Part shown: one piece after another, positions 21,435-30,661 of the stretch
Layout of the letters: the number at the start of each line of letters is the position of its first letter
How positions within the stretch are numbered: the stretch's first letter is position 1
Assembly (NCBI GenBank): GCA_963802915.1
Contig: CAWDKQ010000013.1
Location: 310,001 to 374,000 of the forward strand
Source of the DNA: JAICMB01 sp963802915
GTDB taxonomy: Bacteria; Acidobacteriota; Terriglobia; Bryobacterales; Bryobacteraceae
Reading direction: 5' to 3'
DNA: 64,000 bases
The notes under the pieces: model-generated
Database searches by the model: none
What the model saw: the letters and a program-made list of their open reading frames with translations, nothing else
What the model was told of the DNA's origin: nothing
Translations under genes and position numbers: made by a program

Positions 21435-21602
21435 GAGGCTTTCGCGTCCTCCAGTTATTTCTCCGTGTGTCCTTCTGCGTTTCTTAGCTAACGCTTCTTA
21501 TTCCGTCTCGGAAACCCATCCGTCAGTTCGTCACAAAATTCCTCCAACTGGTCAAATTTCAGTTTCTCCAAACAGCTAGGCTGCCGCAGACTCGTAACTG
21601 CG

Positions 21603-22502
21603 ATGAACAAACACAGCCTTGCTGAGCTTTCGGGCGTAACCAAACGTTATGGGAATGTCGTGGCCCTGGATGAACTCGACCTCGAGGTGCGCCAGGGCGA
21701 ACTTTTTGCCGTACTCGGACCGAATGGGGCGGGGAAGACCACTGCCATCTCACTGTTGCTGGGATTGCAACAGCCGGATGCGGGCACGGCTTCGCTCTTC
21801 GGACAATCGCCTCTCAACATAGCCGCGCGGCGTCAGGCCGGAGTCATGATGCAGGAAGCGGCACCCGCGCCGGAGCTGCGGGTTCGCGAACAGATCGACT
21901 TGGTCGCCAGCTATTATCCCGATCCGTTGACGGTTGCGAGCGCATTGGAGTTGACCGGTATCGGCGCGCTGCGGGATCGACCGTACGGCAAACTTTCGAG
22001 CGGGCAGAAGCGGCAGGTGCAGTTTGCCATGGCTGTTTGCGGCCGGCCTCGGCTGCTGTTTCTGGATGAACCAACGGTGGGACTTGATGTCCAGTCGCGC
22101 GAGATGGTTTGGGCCTCGCTGCGGCGGCTGGTGGGCGACGGCTGCTCCATCGTGCTGACCACTCATTATCTGGAAGAAGCGGAATCGCTGGCGGACCGTG
22201 TCGCGGTCCTGATGAAGGGTCGTCTGATGGCGAACGGGACGGTGGATGAAATGCGCGCCCTGGTAGTTCGAAAGCGCATTACGTGCCGCACGTCGCTGGA
22301 CGAAAAAGATGTTGCGAGTTGGCCGGATGTGCAGACGGTGGATCGCGATCCGCACGGCGCGTTGCATATCACTGCGAGCAACACGGAGAACGTCGTGAGG
22401 CGGTTGCTTGCCGCGGATGAAGATCTGGAAGATTTGGAGGTGCAGCGCGCCGGGCTAGCCGAGGCGTTCACAAAAATCACATCTGAGGAGAACGAGAAAT
22501 GA
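21603..22502 (+). CDS. ABC-2 type exporter ATPase
   Basis: A 299-residue cytoplasmic ATP-binding subunit. Walker A GPNGAGKTT is near residue 40, the signature is LSSGQKRQVQ near 136, Walker B LLFLDEPTVGLD is near 156, and the switch histidine is in LTTHYLEEAE near 187. The C-terminal 80 residues form the regulatory tail common in DrrA/CcmA-type ATPases. Its stop overlaps the start of the permease gene (ATGA), giving a two-gene exporter operon that continues into the acyltransferase gene. Substrate unknown; drug, lipid or glycan export are usual for the family. Confidence 0.92.
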   Translation: MNKHSLAELSGVTKRYGNVVALDELDLEVRQGELFAVLGPNGAGKTTAISLLLGLQQPDAGTASLFGQSPLNIAARRQAGVMMQEAAPAPELRVREQIDLVASYYPDPLTVASALELTGIGALRDRPYGKLSSGQKRQVQFAMAVCGRPRLLFLDEPTVGLDVQSREMVWASLRRLVGDGCSIVLTTHYLEEAESLADRVAVLMKGRLMANGTVDEMRALVVRKRITCRTSLDEKDVASWPDVQTVDRDPHGALHITASNTENVVRRLLAADEDLEDLEVQRAGLAEAFTKITSEENEK

Positions 22503-23302
22503 TTCCCGCTTATGCGCAGGTTCAGGGTGTAGCTCGGGCGATTCCGAGTGCCGTAATGACGCGCGGCCGATTGTTGCGAGCGTATCTCGTCGAAGCGAAG
22601 TATGAGTCGCTACGCACGTTTCGGGAACCGGCGTTTGCCGGACCTTTTCTGATCCTACCCGCGGCATTGTATTTACTTTTCGCGGTGCTGCTGTTTGGCG
22701 ATGCTGTTGCAAAAGATCCAAAGGCTGGCCTTTACATCTTCACCGGATTTGCGGTATTCGGAGTCATGGGGCCGGGAATGTTCGGCTTCGGCGTCGGGAT
22801 GGCGGTAGAACGCGACCGCGGACTGCTGCAACTCAAGAGAGCGCTGCCCGCGCCTTCGGGAGCGACACTGCTCGCGAAGATGGCGATGTCGATGTTGTTT
22901 GTCGCGGTGATCATGGCGACGATGTTCCTCGCGGGATTGGCCGGGCACATGAAGTTCAGCGCTGCCCAGATGCTGAGTTCCTCGGTTGTGAATATCGTGG
23001 GCGCGCTGCCGTTTTGCGCAATCGGCCTATTCATTGGCACGCTGGCATCGGGTAAGAGCGCGCCGGCCTTCGTGAACCTGGTATATCTTCCAATGATCTA
23101 TCTCTCCGGCTTTCTGATTCCTCTGCCGAAATCGATGCATTGGATCGCGCTTCTTTCGCCGGCCTATCATCTGAATCAATCGGTACTCGCCGCCATGGGC
23201 GTTCCTTTCGAGGGTTCGGTTGCGGTGCACGTGGCGATGCTTTTCGGCCTTACTTTGGTTCTGACTGCGCTGTCGATCCGACGGCTTTCACGGGTAGGTT
23301 GA
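22499..23302 (+). CDS. ABC-2 type exporter permease
   Basis: A 267-residue integral membrane protein with about six hydrophobic segments, arranged as in ABC-2 permeases. It has a cytoplasmic N-terminus (residues 1-40), then segments near 45-65, 78-105 and 125-150, and the conserved FVNLVYLPMIYLSGFLIPLP region near 198-216, then a last segment at 240-258. It overlaps the ATPase gene by four bases and lies two bases before the acyltransferase gene. The pair would move a molecule out across the inner membrane; the neighbouring acyltransferase hints at a surface glycan or lipid, but this is inference. Confidence 0.9.
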   Translation: MIPAYAQVQGVARAIPSAVMTRGRLLRAYLVEAKYESLRTFREPAFAGPFLILPAALYLLFAVLLFGDAVAKDPKAGLYIFTGFAVFGVMGPGMFGFGVGMAVERDRGLLQLKRALPAPSGATLLAKMAMSMLFVAVIMATMFLAGLAGHMKFSAAQMLSSSVVNIVGALPFCAIGLFIGTLASGKSAPAFVNLVYLPMIYLSGFLIPLPKSMHWIALLSPAYHLNQSVLAAMGVPFEGSVAVHVAMLFGLTLVLTALSIRRLSRVG

Positions 23303-23304
23303 TC

Positions 23305-24495
23305 ATGACTGTCACTGAAGTAAAAACTCAATCCGCGGCTTCGACGCAAATTGCGGCTAAGAATATTCCGGTAGGATATTTGCGCGCGTTCATTGTCGCT
23401 TTGGTTGTGGCGCATCATGCGGTTCTGGCGTATTATCCATTTGCGCCACCGGCAGACGGGTCGCTTTTAACAGGGGCGCGCCTGTGGCTGGCATTTCCCG
23501 TCGTAGATGCCCAACGTTGGTCGGGATGCAGCCTGTTCGTTGGTTTCAACGATCTGTTTTTTATGGCGCTGATGTTTTTTCTTTCAGGCCTGTTTGTGTG
23601 GAACGGACTCGAAAGGAAAGGACGGCGGACGTTTCTGCGAGATCGTTTGCTTCGGCTCGGGGTACCTTTTGTCTTGGCGGCAGCGATTATCGCGCCGCTT
23701 GCTTACTATCCGGCGTATCTCCAAAGGACGGCTCATCCGAGCATTTTGGACTACTGGCGGCAGTGGCTGTCGTTGGGCACGTGGCCGGCGGGACCTGCAT
23801 GGTTCGTATGGGTGCTGCTGGTTTTCGATGCGATCGCCGCGCTGTTGTATTTAGGAAGGCCTAAATGGCGGGCGTTCAGCCGGCCGAGCGCGTTCTTCGG
23901 TGTTCTGATTCTGGTTTCGTCAGCGGCGTACATTCCGATGGCTCTGGTGTTCACGCCTTTCGCTTGGGCGACGTTTGGGCCGTTCACTTTTCAGACCTGT
24001 CGAATTTTGAATTACTTCGTTTATTTTGCCGCTGGAATCATGGTTGGCGCTTCGGGGCTCGAACGAGGGCTGCTGGCGCGTGACGGAAAGCTGGCGCGGC
24101 GATGGCTGCTTTGGGCGATTGCGATGCCGATCGTGTTCGGAATTGCGGCCGTCGTCGGGCTGATGACCCTTACTTCCCATCTCCAATCTCTCGGATGGGC
24201 AATCGCTTCAGACTTCACCGCCGTTTTGTCCTGCGCCACTTCGTCGTTTGCATTCCTGGCATTATTCGTTCGATTCGCGGAATCGCGCGTGAGATGGTTC
24301 GATAGCTTGCGCGACAACTCGTACGGGATTTATTTGGTGCACTTCGCGTTCGTGAGCTGGTTGCAGTATGCCCTGCTCAGATCGTCTTTACCGGCCGTTG
24401 CGAAGGGGCTTATCGTCTCCGCGGGCGCTCTGGCTCTCAGTTGGATCGCTATCTCGGCGATTCGACGGGTTCCCGCCGTCGCGCGTGTCGTTTAA
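23305..24495 (+). CDS. acyltransferase 3 family membrane protein
   Basis: A 396-residue polytopic membrane acyltransferase (PF01757 type) with about ten membrane segments. The family N-terminal motif is present as YLRAFIVALVVAHHAVLAYY (the His pair near residue 40), followed by a conserved FFLSGLFVWNGLERKG loop near 95-110. Such enzymes O-acetylate or succinylate surface polysaccharides and antibiotics. The start at 23305 (MTVTEVKTQ) is two bases after the permease stop; an open frame extends upstream inside the permease gene but has no family sequence. It overlaps the convergent BI-1 gene by four bases at the 3' end. Confidence 0.88.
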   Translation: MTVTEVKTQSAASTQIAAKNIPVGYLRAFIVALVVAHHAVLAYYPFAPPADGSLLTGARLWLAFPVVDAQRWSGCSLFVGFNDLFFMALMFFLSGLFVWNGLERKGRRTFLRDRLLRLGVPFVLAAAIIAPLAYYPAYLQRTAHPSILDYWRQWLSLGTWPAGPAWFVWVLLVFDAIAALLYLGRPKWRAFSRPSAFFGVLILVSSAAYIPMALVFTPFAWATFGPFTFQTCRILNYFVYFAAGIMVGASGLERGLLARDGKLARRWLLWAIAMPIVFGIAAVVGLMTLTSHLQSLGWAIASDFTAVLSCATSSFAFLALFVRFAESRVRWFDSLRDNSYGIYLVHFAFVSWLQYALLRSSLPAVAKGLIVSAGALALSWIAISAIRRVPAVARVV

Positions 24496-25205
24496 TTCCG
24501 GCGCGACACGCCCATCAGAATCCGCAGCACGTACCAGAACAGGAGCGCGACGGAAGCGAACAGGCTTAGCGCCGCGGCAACATACTGGTCGGTGTTGTAG
24601 ACGCGCATGATGTTGGACGTGTTGTAGAGAATCGATGCGGCCGCGAGAATCACCATGGCGGCGGAGAAGATCAAGCCGAGATTAAAGCCGAAGAGGATGC
24701 TCGCGGCGATGATTCCGAGAACGACGAAAAACGAAATCTTCAGAAAACCCGCCAGGAACGAGAAGTCCTTTTTCGTCGTGAAGACGGTATAGGTCAGGCC
24801 GCTGAACAGCAGAAGCGTAATCACGCCGGCCGACAAAATCACCTGCCCGCCGCAAAGGTATTGCGCCATGAAGAGCAGGGGGACAAAGATGATCGCCTCC
24901 GCGACGACATACAGGCCGAGTCCCGCGTATTGCATGTTCAGGGATGTGCTGGATCTGGCCCACTTATCGGCGACGTGAGAAACGCCCATGAAGGCGAGCA
25001 ACACGATCAGCCAGGAGTAGCGGCTGGTTCCCAGAACCCCCATCATTGCTTCCGGGAAAGCGGTTTGAAAGAGGAGAGCTTCTAAAAGAACGAACGCCAG
25101 GATGGCGCCGGCCAGTGTTCCGTAGGTCCGTCGGATGAATGTCAGGCGGGCATCGGCGACAATTGCGGTATCGAAGTTTAAGCGATAAGGGGAGCCAGGG
25201 TTCAC
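24492..25205 (-). CDS. Bax inhibitor-1/YccA family membrane protein
   Basis: A 237-residue seven-segment membrane protein of the BI-1/YccA (TMBIM) family. Family features are a cytoplasmic N-terminus, FIRRTYGTLAGAILAFVLLE near residue 24, seven closely spaced hydrophobic segments and the LYNTSNIMRVYNTDQYVAA region near 190. Bacterial members act as pH-sensitive calcium channels or as modulators of the FtsH membrane protease. The conserved di-aspartate sensor region appears partly retained (YNTDQY). It is monocistronic as far as can be seen, with a 51-base gap to the next minus-strand gene. Confidence 0.88.
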   Translation of the reverse strand: MNPGSPYRLNFDTAIVADARLTFIRRTYGTLAGAILAFVLLEALLFQTAFPEAMMGVLGTSRYSWLIVLLAFMGVSHVADKWARSSTSLNMQYAGLGLYVVAEAIIFVPLLFMAQYLCGGQVILSAGVITLLLFSGLTYTVFTTKKDFSFLAGFLKISFFVVLGIIAASILFGFNLGLIFSAAMVILAAASILYNTSNIMRVYNTDQYVAAALSLFASVALLFWYVLRILMGVSRRN

Positions 25206-25256
25206 GAAATTTCTCCTACGGGCAGTTTAATGGTAACGCGGGGTTTGTAGCGGCTA

Positions 25257-26756
25257 TCAGTTTTGCGTTCCGGCGGGGGAAGTTCCCACGGCATCCTGGT
25301 ATACCTGAGCGAAAAATTCGCGGGAGTCGGGCGAGCAGCCGATGTGCAGCGTGTTTCCGTTCTCTAGGACGAAACTCAAATATCCATCCCATCCCATGTC
25401 GTCGAGAACGAAATTCAGGCACTCGCGCTCTCCCGACGGGAGGTCAGTGGTAGACACGTCGAAGACCTGGCCGGTGCAATGGACGGGGATTTCGGAACCC
25501 GGTTCTTTCCGTTTCTCCTGGTCCATGGTGCTCACCAACTCGGTAACATCGAGCGGCACGAATTTTTCGCCGGATGGTTTTGCGGCATCGAAGAGGCGGC
25601 GCGTTTCGTAAGCGATATACGAGAGCGTTCCGATAGTGGAGGGCGACGCCAGTTGATAGAGATCGCGGTTAGCGGGGTCGATAGGGCTGAGGTCGGCGGG
25701 TTGGAACGAAAATCCGTAGAATGCGGGATTATCGAAGATCCGAACGAGTTTTGTGCCCATAGCCTGACGCAAATCTTCGCAACTGCGGTATAGCAAATCC
25801 TGGCTCTTGAGCCAAACCACGAGGCGGTGATCGGCACGGCGCGCGGGATTCGCGCTGTTGCGGTAATCGTTGAACAGCGTTTGAAACTCCATGGGATCGC
25901 GTTCGTATAATTTGAGCAACTGCTCGGCGCGCGTTACCCGGAACCAGTAGGTCGGCGAATAATCGCGCTGCATGTGAAACTGGAGCGCTTCAAACAACTC
26001 GCGATGGTTGGCGGGACTGGCGGAGAAGAACATCGCCGGGACGCTGACGGGCTGGTCGTACTTGACTACTTTCTCCGTGAGCGGCTGCAGTTCCGCGGCA
26101 CAGCCTTCGCCGCAATGATACGCCAGGATGGCCCAATCCTGCCGGCCGTATTTGGAGGTGAGACGCGCCAGGTAATTTGCGGCGGCCGGTATGGCACGCT
26201 CCGGCGAGAAACGATCGTCCCGGACGAGCATGACGTAGGGAATCTTGGTCTTCACTTTGTGTTTGACCATTTTCCCGTGCTTGTTTCGAACCTCCTGGAC
26301 GGAGACCGTGGTGTGGTATCGCGTGATGTGTACGATTTTCAGACCAGCCGATCGCGCGGTGGCTTCCGAGAACTGCATGATGCCTTTAGGGCCTGCGGGA
26401 CTCTCGGCCTTGGGGTTTCCAAAGCTTTCGAGATATGCGATGGCCGACAGCGTGGAAGCAGGGAACCCGCTTTGAGCGGCTGCCGAGCGGAAAAGCTTCT
26501 GAAGCTTGGGACTCTCGATCCGTTGAGCGCCAATCAAGGCTTCTGGCTCCCGCAGGATCGTGAAAGTCTGAGAATCGATCATGCGCTGGGTGCGCGCATC
26601 GAGGTCCAGGGAAGAAATCTCGTTGCGATCGAGCCCGATTGCGGTGAGACGGTGAGCGGGTTGAAAGTAATCATTAGCGGAAGGCCACGCACTGTTGCTC
26701 AGCCCAATCATCGCGAGAAGCAGCTTTAGTTGTACCCGTCTCACAGGCGTTATCAC
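25257..26756 (-). CDS. lytic transglycosylase (SLT domain) with large C-terminal region
   Basis: A 499-residue periplasmic peptidoglycan lyase. After an N-terminal hydrophobic stretch (residues 8-25), the SLT domain is at about 95-235. It shows SAIAYLESFGNPKAES with the catalytic Glu, GPKGIMQFSEATA, and AILAYHCGEG near 210. The remaining 260 residues are unassigned, and contain two Cys-containing segments near 330 and 420 (LYRSCEDLRQA; PVHCTGQVFDV). It starts inside the stop of the DUF1992 gene (ATGA overlap), so the two are co-translated. Likely role is cell-wall turnover; the purpose of the long C-terminal region is unknown. Confidence 0.85.
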   Translation of the reverse strand: MITPVRRVQLKLLLAMIGLSNSAWPSANDYFQPAHRLTAIGLDRNEISSLDLDARTQRMIDSQTFTILREPEALIGAQRIESPKLQKLFRSAAAQSGFPASTLSAIAYLESFGNPKAESPAGPKGIMQFSEATARSAGLKIVHITRYHTTVSVQEVRNKHGKMVKHKVKTKIPYVMLVRDDRFSPERAIPAAANYLARLTSKYGRQDWAILAYHCGEGCAAELQPLTEKVVKYDQPVSVPAMFFSASPANHRELFEALQFHMQRDYSPTYWFRVTRAEQLLKLYERDPMEFQTLFNDYRNSANPARRADHRLVVWLKSQDLLYRSCEDLRQAMGTKLVRIFDNPAFYGFSFQPADLSPIDPANRDLYQLASPSTIGTLSYIAYETRRLFDAAKPSGEKFVPLDVTELVSTMDQEKRKEPGSEIPVHCTGQVFDVSTTDLPSGERECLNFVLDDMGWDGYLSFVLENGNTLHIGCSPDSREFFAQVYQDAVGTSPAGTQN

Positions 26757-27196
26757 GACCTATGGTTTGTAGACGTGGTGTCGCCTGTAGGGTTGCGCTC
26801 TGTAACGCGGCTTATTTCCGCATCGGCATCGATTGCCAAGCCGTGCAACGCAGGTGAAGGAGTCTTAAGGTTAAAAATCCTGATCTGGCGGTTAATTTCT
26901 TTTACGCGCGCGCGGAATTTGAGCAGCGCTTCGGTCCAGGCTTCTTCATCGCGAGAGCGCCCGTAGAATTGCCAGGCTCTTGTCAGATCGGCGCGAACTT
27001 CGTCGGCTTCTGATCCAATGGCTCGACGAGCTTCAATCAGCGGATGCGATACGCCGTTGTCGCGCAGGATGCGATACACGATGGATGTGAGAGGGTCGAG
27101 CAGCGGATCTTGGGTGAGATTGAGCGGCCTGCCCTTGCCCGGCAAGTTGTCGAAGTCTCCGCGTTCCATAGCTTCGCGAATGATGTCTTCGATCAT
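26753..27196 (-). CDS. DUF1992 (DnaJ-homologue subfamily C28-like) protein
   Basis: A 147-residue protein with the DUF1992 signature at its N-terminus: IEDIIREAMERGDFDNLPGKG, shortened here to fit, and the conserved LPGKGRPLNL motif (residues 18-27). The rest is charged and helical. Its function is unknown; eukaryotic relatives are called DNAJC28. It forms a two-gene operon with the lytic transglycosylase by a four-base overlap and is transcribed divergently from tex, with 33 bases between start codons, so the two promoters must overlap. Confidence 0.85.
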   Translation of the reverse strand: MIEDIIREAMERGDFDNLPGKGRPLNLTQDPLLDPLTSIVYRILRDNGVSHPLIEARRAIGSEADEVRADLTRAWQFYGRSRDEEAWTEALLKFRARVKEINRQIRIFNLKTPSPALHGLAIDADAEISRVTERNPTGDTTSTNHRS

Positions 27197-27229
27197 GGTC
27201 TCTTTCTTACCGTATCATGGGATTTTCTA

Positions 27230-29524
27230 ATGCTTCAGCGCATCTTAACACCAGCAATCCTGCAACACATATCCAAAGACCTCAACATTCCGATGAAAGG
27301 TCTTGTTGCGACTATTGAACTGCTCGATCAGGACGCCACGGTGCCCTTTATCGCGCGCTACCGCAAGGAGGTGACCGGCAATCTCGACGAAGTGCAGATT
27401 CGATCGATTCAAGAGAAATCCGAATACTTCCGGGAACTGGAAGAGCGGCGGCAAACCGTGCTCAAGAGTATCGAGGAGCAGGGCAAACTTACGCCGGAAC
27501 TGCGAGCGAAGATCGAGGCAACACTCGAGAAGAACGAACTCGAGGATCTTTATCTGCCGTACAAGCCCAAGCGGCGTACCAAGGCTTCGATCGCGCGAGA
27601 AAAAGGACTAGAGCCGCTAGCGGATTATTTGTGGAACCAGGTGGCGGGTCCGGTTGGCGTCGACGAATTGGCGGCAACGTTTATTAACGCCGATAAGGGT
27701 GTCGATTCAGCGGATGACGCTCTGGAGGGGGCGCGACATATCGTTTCCGAGCGCGTGAGCGAAGTGCCGGAACTGCGGCAGGCGATCCGCCAGATCATGA
27801 TGCGAGACGGGATCGTGGTGAGCCAGGCGATCGAGGGCGCGGAGGATCCCGAAGGTAAGTTCAAGATGTATGCGGATTACCGTGAACCAGTTTCGAAGAT
27901 CCCTTCGCACCGCATGCTTGCGATCCGGCGCGGAAGCCAGGAGAACATCCTGAGGTTTGAAATTGAGCTGGATGCTCTGGGGCCGGTGTCCTTTCTGACG
28001 AGCAAAATTCTGCGCGAGGAAGGCGATTGGACGCCGCACCTTCGCGACGCCGTCAAAGACGCCTACGAAAGATTAATCAATCCGTCAATTCAGACGGAAG
28101 TTCGTCTGGAACTGAAAGAACGCTCGGATCTGGAAGCAATACGCGTGTTTCGCGAGAATCTCGAGAACCTGCTGCTGGCTCCTCCGGCGGGGTCGTTAGG
28201 CGTTTTGGGATTGGATCCGGGCATTCGAACCGGGTGCAAGGTCGCGGTGGTGGATGAGACGGGGAAGTTCCTGGAACACGCCGTGATTTATCCGCTGGAG
28301 CCGCGTCACGATACCGTGGGCGCCTCGAAAACACTGCGCGACCTGATTGCGCGGCATGGGGTTCGGGCGATCGCGATTGGGAACGGCACCGGATCGCGAG
28401 AAACTTCGGCGTTCGTGCAGGACTTCTTGCGCGAGGCCGGACTCAACCAAGTGTTCAGCGTAGTGGTCAACGAATCGGGAGCGTCGGTGTATTCAGCGTC
28501 GGATATTGCGCGGCAGGAATTTCCGGAACTGGATTTAACGGTGCGTGGCGCCATCTCGATTGCGCGGCGTTTACAGGATCCGCTGGCGGAACTGGTCAAA
28601 ATCGATCCTAAGTCGATCGGCGTCGGGCAGTATCAACATGACGTGGATCAGCGCAAATTGAAGCAGAGCTTGGAAGCCACGATTGAATCTTGCGTGAACC
28701 GCGTGGGAGTCGATTTGAATACGGCGTCCTGGGCCTTGCTGCGGTTTGTCGCTGGAGTGACGGAACGCACGGCGCAGAAAATCGTTGAATTTAGGAACGA
28801 TAAGGGACGCTTTCCATCGCGCGTTGCGTTGAAAGCCGTCCCAGGCTTCGGGCCAAAGACGTTCGAGCAGGCCGCCGGCTTTTTGCGAATTCGCGGGGGC
28901 GAAAATCCGCTCGACATGACGGCTGTTCATCCGGAATCTTATGGTGTGGTGGAGCGGATCGCGAAGGAGTTGAACGTCGCGATCCCGGATCTCATCAGCA
29001 ACTCCGGGTTGGTGGATAAGATCGACCTGGCGAAATTCCAGACAGAGACCGTTGGCGTCTATACGCTCTCGGATATCCGCGAAGAATTGAAGAAGCCAGG
29101 ACGCGATCCGCGCGATAAGTTCACGGTTGCTAAGTTCCGCGAGGACGTCAAGGAGATTTCGGACTTACAGCCCGGAATGGTGCTGGAGGGGGTCGTAACG
29201 AATGTCACGCGATTCGGGGCGTTTGTCGACATCGGCGTTCATCAGGACGGTTTAGTCCATGTGAGTGAGTTATCGAACCGGTTTATCAAGGAGCCGAGCG
29301 AGTTTGTGAAGGCCGGACAGACCGTTAAAGTTCAGGTGATCTCCGCGGATTCGAAGGCGAAGCGGATCGCGCTGTCGATGAAGGCTCTGGAGGCAGGACC
29401 GGGGCGGAAGCAGCCTGAACGTTCGAAGCAGCCTGAACGTCCGAAGCAGCCGCCAGCGCAACCGCAGAAGGCGTCGCTGGACCAGCAATTGGCGAAGCTA
29501 TCCGAAAAGTTTCGCGTGCGTTAG
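27230..29524 (+). CDS. tex: Tex-family RNA-binding transcription accessory protein
   Basis: A 764-residue Tex protein. The order is the N-terminal helical Tex domain (VPFIARYRKEVTGNLDE near residue 45), YqgF-like RNase H fold (LGLDPGIRTGCKVAVVDE near 325), the helix-hairpin-helix repeats (VPGFGPKTFEQAAGFLRI near 535) and a C-terminal S1 domain (GMVLEGVVTNVTRFGAFVDI near 645). Tex binds nucleic acid and associates with transcription and the RNA degradosome. The start ATG at 27230 gives MLQRILTPAI; a longer upstream frame overlaps the divergent DUF1992 gene and lacks conservation. A basic Pro/Gln tail with SKQPERPKQP repeats follows S1 and is probably disordered. Confidence 0.95.
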   Translation: MLQRILTPAILQHISKDLNIPMKGLVATIELLDQDATVPFIARYRKEVTGNLDEVQIRSIQEKSEYFRELEERRQTVLKSIEEQGKLTPELRAKIEATLEKNELEDLYLPYKPKRRTKASIAREKGLEPLADYLWNQVAGPVGVDELAATFINADKGVDSADDALEGARHIVSERVSEVPELRQAIRQIMMRDGIVVSQAIEGAEDPEGKFKMYADYREPVSKIPSHRMLAIRRGSQENILRFEIELDALGPVSFLTSKILREEGDWTPHLRDAVKDAYERLINPSIQTEVRLELKERSDLEAIRVFRENLENLLLAPPAGSLGVLGLDPGIRTGCKVAVVDETGKFLEHAVIYPLEPRHDTVGASKTLRDLIARHGVRAIAIGNGTGSRETSAFVQDFLREAGLNQVFSVVVNESGASVYSASDIARQEFPELDLTVRGAISIARRLQDPLAELVKIDPKSIGVGQYQHDVDQRKLKQSLEATIESCVNRVGVDLNTASWALLRFVAGVTERTAQKIVEFRNDKGRFPSRVALKAVPGFGPKTFEQAAGFLRIRGGENPLDMTAVHPESYGVVERIAKELNVAIPDLISNSGLVDKIDLAKFQTETVGVYTLSDIREELKKPGRDPRDKFTVAKFREDVKEISDLQPGMVLEGVVTNVTRFGAFVDIGVHQDGLVHVSELSNRFIKEPSEFVKAGQTVKVQVISADSKAKRIALSMKALEAGPGRKQPERSKQPERPKQPPAQPQKASLDQQLAKLSEKFRVR

Positions 29525-29653
29525 GCGATTGAGCCGGCGCAGTCGTTGCAAAATTTCTTCGAATCCGATTTCGACTGTTTTGAGCTATTTGCAATTACGC
29601 TATCTCCTGAACTGCAAAGCCGCGCCGTAAATTAGAGCCAGAGAAAAGAGTTC

Positions 29654-30661
29654 ATGAGCAGTTTAATCCTGGCTTACAAAAACTTTGCAGCCAACAAAAA
29701 CATTAGCCACATCGGTCTCGGCGTTTCGGCTCTGAATACGTCGAAAGTGCTCTCCCGTCGCGGCATCGACGTCGAGGTGTGGCCCGTCAACAAGGCGAGC
29801 GACCTCGCTTCCCGCCTGAAGGACCGTCCCGCTACACACGTAGTGATCTCGGCGCCATGGATGCCCTCGACCGATATTCAAACTTTGCTGACTTCGTTTC
29901 CTTCGACGCGCTTTGCCGTAAACTGCCACTCCAATGTCGGATTCCTGCAAGCCGATTCGAATGGCGTGAAGCTGGTCAGGGAAGGTATGGACATCGAAAT
30001 GGGTTCGACCCGCTTTCATGTGGCCGGCAATAGCATGAAGTTCTGCCAATGGATCAAAGCCGCATACAACGCACCCTGCACCTATCTTCCGAATCTCTAC
30101 TACCTCGAATCGGCGCCGCCGCTAAGACCCCTGTATTCCTCGGGTACGTTACGGATCGGAAGCTTCGGAGCGATCCGGCCTTTGAAGAATTTCATGAGCT
30201 CTGCCGGCGCCGCTCTTGCTATAGCCAGGTCGTTGAAAGCGAATCTCGAGCTGTGGGTGTCGACGGGACGCACGGAGGGCGGCGGTGACACCGTGATCCG
30301 CTCCGTACACGCCATGCTCGACGGCACGCCCGGCGTGAAGCTGGTGCAAGCCGGATGGCAATCCTGGCCGGGATTTCGAAGGACCGCGGGCAGCATGCAC
30401 CTGCTGCTTCAACCCAGCTACACGGAATCGTTCAATATGGTGACTGCCGATGGCGTGGCGGAAGGGGTGCCGTCCGTAGTCTCCGAAGCAATCGACTGGG
30501 CGCCGGATCATTGGAAGGCGCAAACCGACGATGTTCTCGACATTGCGCGGGTCGGCCGTTCGCTGCTGAACGATTCGCACGCTGTCGCCGATGGATACGC
30601 TGCTTTGACCGCGCACAATCAGCAGGGAACTGCATCCTGGCTCCAATTTCTGCAGAATTAA
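29654..30661 (+). CDS. GT-B-like glycosyltransferase
   Basis: A 335-residue protein with a two-domain GT-B layout. The N-terminal half has a Gly-rich start and VVISAPWMPSTDIQTLL (about residues 64-80), and the C-terminal half has TLRIGSFGAIRPLKNF (about 164-179) and LLLQPSYTESFNMVTADGVA (about 250-270), which matches the nucleotide-sugar-binding E-x7-E-like motif of GT4 enzymes. Substrates are unknown. It starts at ATG 29654 after a gagaaaagag Shine-Dalgarno-like stretch. The 129-base gap after tex contains no gene. It overlaps the convergent queA by four bases. Confidence 0.7.
   Translation: MSSLILAYKNFAANKNISHIGLGVSALNTSKVLSRRGIDVEVWPVNKASDLASRLKDRPATHVVISAPWMPSTDIQTLLTSFPSTRFAVNCHSNVGFLQADSNGVKLVREGMDIEMGSTRFHVAGNSMKFCQWIKAAYNAPCTYLPNLYYLESAPPLRPLYSSGTLRIGSFGAIRPLKNFMSSAGAALAIARSLKANLELWVSTGRTEGGGDTVIRSVHAMLDGTPGVKLVQAGWQSWPGFRRTAGSMHLLLQPSYTESFNMVTADGVAEGVPSVVSEAIDWAPDHWKAQTDDVLDIARVGRSLLNDSHAVADGYAALTAHNQQGTASWLQFLQN

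Noticed and set aside
21435..21602. A short minus-strand frame reading EKLKFDQLEEFCDELTDGF between the 87-residue gene and the ABC ATPase
   Set aside because: It is about 27 codons from a TTG with no ribosome binding site. It may be a fragment of a lost gene end, but this cannot be supported.
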